Part shown: positions 14,090 through 14,681 of the stretch, one piece after another
Layout: every line of letters starts with the position of its first letter
Position numbering within the stretch: position 1 is the first letter of the stretch
Assembly (NCBI GenBank): GCA_025938055.1
Contig: JAICQC010000071.1
Span: 1-14,681 of the forward strand
Source of the DNA: Anaerolineales bacterium
Lineage (GTDB): Bacteria > Chloroflexota > Anaerolineae > Anaerolineales > Villigracilaceae
DNA length: 14,681 bases
Direction: 5' to 3'
Notes under the pieces: model-generated
The model's database searches: none
What the model was told of the DNA's origin: nothing
Seen by the model: the letters and a program-made list of their open reading frames with translations, nothing else
Made by a program: the position numbers and the translations under genes

Positions 14090-14681
14090 TCATCTATCCT
14101 CATGCCGATGATGGATATCGGGCATGTGTCCGTGTTCGTGTTCGGTGCGGGGATGCTCATGTTCGTGGGCATGAGTAATGTTGGTCTCCTCGTGTGTATG
14201 AAACTCGTCATGGTTATGTCTATGTTCGTGCACGACAGGCATATGGATATGGAAGTGAGCGTGCTCTTCATTTGCCAGCAGGAGCGCGCCGGAAGCCATC
14301 AATGCCGCGGCGAATATTAGTAACAGCGTGATCGGATCTCTGAAGATAATGAAGGAAAGCAATACACCTGCCAGTGGAGCCGTGCCGTACAACGCGCTGG
14401 TGCGCGCCGCGCCAAGTCCACGCATGGAGTATATGAAAAGCATGGTACTCAGTCCGTAAGAAACAACACCGAGCGAGAGAATACGCAGGATGGTCGTCAA
14501 GGGCGGGAGCTGCTGACCCAGCCCAAGCCCCAGGAGGAGTGAGAAGGTCCCCGCGACGAGTCCCTTCCAGGCGACGATGGTCAACGGGTCCTTGGCAGAG
14601 ATGTTGCGGGTGAAGTTGTTGTCTATGCCCCAGAGCACACAGGCAAGGATGACTCCCAGCGCGCCGAGCGACAAGCCAAAT
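14090..14681 (-). CDS. EamA/DMT-family transporter, C-terminal half with His-rich tail (5' end outside window)
   Basis: The frame is open to the window edge, so this is the second EamA repeat of a roughly ten-helix drug/metabolite transporter. It begins FGLSLGALGVILACVLWG and shows about five hydrophobic helices to LIFAAALMASGALLLA. DNNFTRNIS and YSMRGLGAARTSALYG match the conserved EamA pattern. After the last helix there is a tail of about 60 residues with 20 His, in HxH and HxHxH patterns and ending PDIHHRHEDR. That tail could bind Ni, Zn, Co or Cu and suggests metal export or metal sensing, but substrate is not proven. An apparent start at 14674 is a TTG that encodes an internal Leu. The next gene begins 10 bases downstream. 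Confidence 0.9.
   Translation of the reverse strand, partial: FGLSLGALGVILACVLWGIDNNFTRNISAKDPLTIVAWKGLVAGTFSLLLGLGLGQQLPPLTTILRILSLGVVSYGLSTMLFIYSMRGLGAARTSALYGTAPLAGVLLSFIIFRDPITLLLIFAAALMASGALLLANEEHAHFHIHMPVVHEHRHNHDEFHTHEETNITHAHEHEHPRTEHEHGHMPDIHHRHEDR

Noticed and set aside
14672..14674. Start of the EamA gene at 14674
   Set aside because: It is a TTG Leu codon inside an open frame that runs to the window edge, and only the second EamA repeat is present.

Overview
The window looks like a piece of chromosome from a respiring bacterium, most likely of the phylum Chloroflexota (class Anaerolineae). This is inferred from the whole: a membrane-anchored Ser/Thr kinase with a Ser/Thr/Pro-rich stalk and a TolB/PD40-like sensor region, a quinone-dependent (class 2) dihydroorotate dehydrogenase, a type-2 OMP decarboxylase, and short degenerate tandem repeats in and beside genes. 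There is no rRNA, tRNA, CRISPR array, transposase or phage gene, and no stretch above about 300 bases lacks a gene.

Left arm (1-3627). A plus-strand run holds the C-terminal half of an M3-family oligoendopeptidase, a VOC/glyoxalase-fold protein and a small cupin, the last two overlapping by ATGA. It meets a minus-strand glutamate dehydrogenase gene at a hairpin terminator. The dehydrogenase has an unusually structured leader: a candidate promoter, three small hairpins, then a GC-rich hairpin followed by T residues, all upstream of a good Shine-Dalgarno site. Upstream of that is an unrecognised 120-residue acidic protein with its own terminator.

Centre (3628-6000). A 254-base divergent spacer separates that gene from the receptor-type Ser/Thr kinase. 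The kinase promoter lies so close to the start codon that the message may be leaderless. The kinase and the minus-strand pyrD share a terminator hairpin that contains both stop codons.

Right arm (6001-14681), all minus strand. Read in the direction of transcription: EamA-type transporter with a His-rich tail (5' end missing), a membrane protein of unknown function, pyrB, pyrF, pyrE, a GNAT acetyltransferase, a glycine-zipper membrane protein with a DUF4926-like tail, a DUF1905/YdeI-like protein, a DinB-fold protein, two Nudix hydrolases, and pyrD. Spacers from pyrB to pyrD are 66 bases or less and several genes overlap by ATGA or TGATG, so this is almost certainly one operon. It supplies steps 2, 4, 5 and 6 of de novo UMP synthesis; carAB and pyrC are not in the window. 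Six small genes for nucleotide clean-up, acetylation or stress are embedded between pyrE and pyrD.

The most unusual DNA signals are a roughly 59-bp palindrome sitting in frame inside pyrF, four tracts of 7- to 8-nt degenerate tandem repeats confined to the pyrB-pyrF-pyrE segment (two of them inside coding sequence), and the structured leader of the glutamate dehydrogenase gene.
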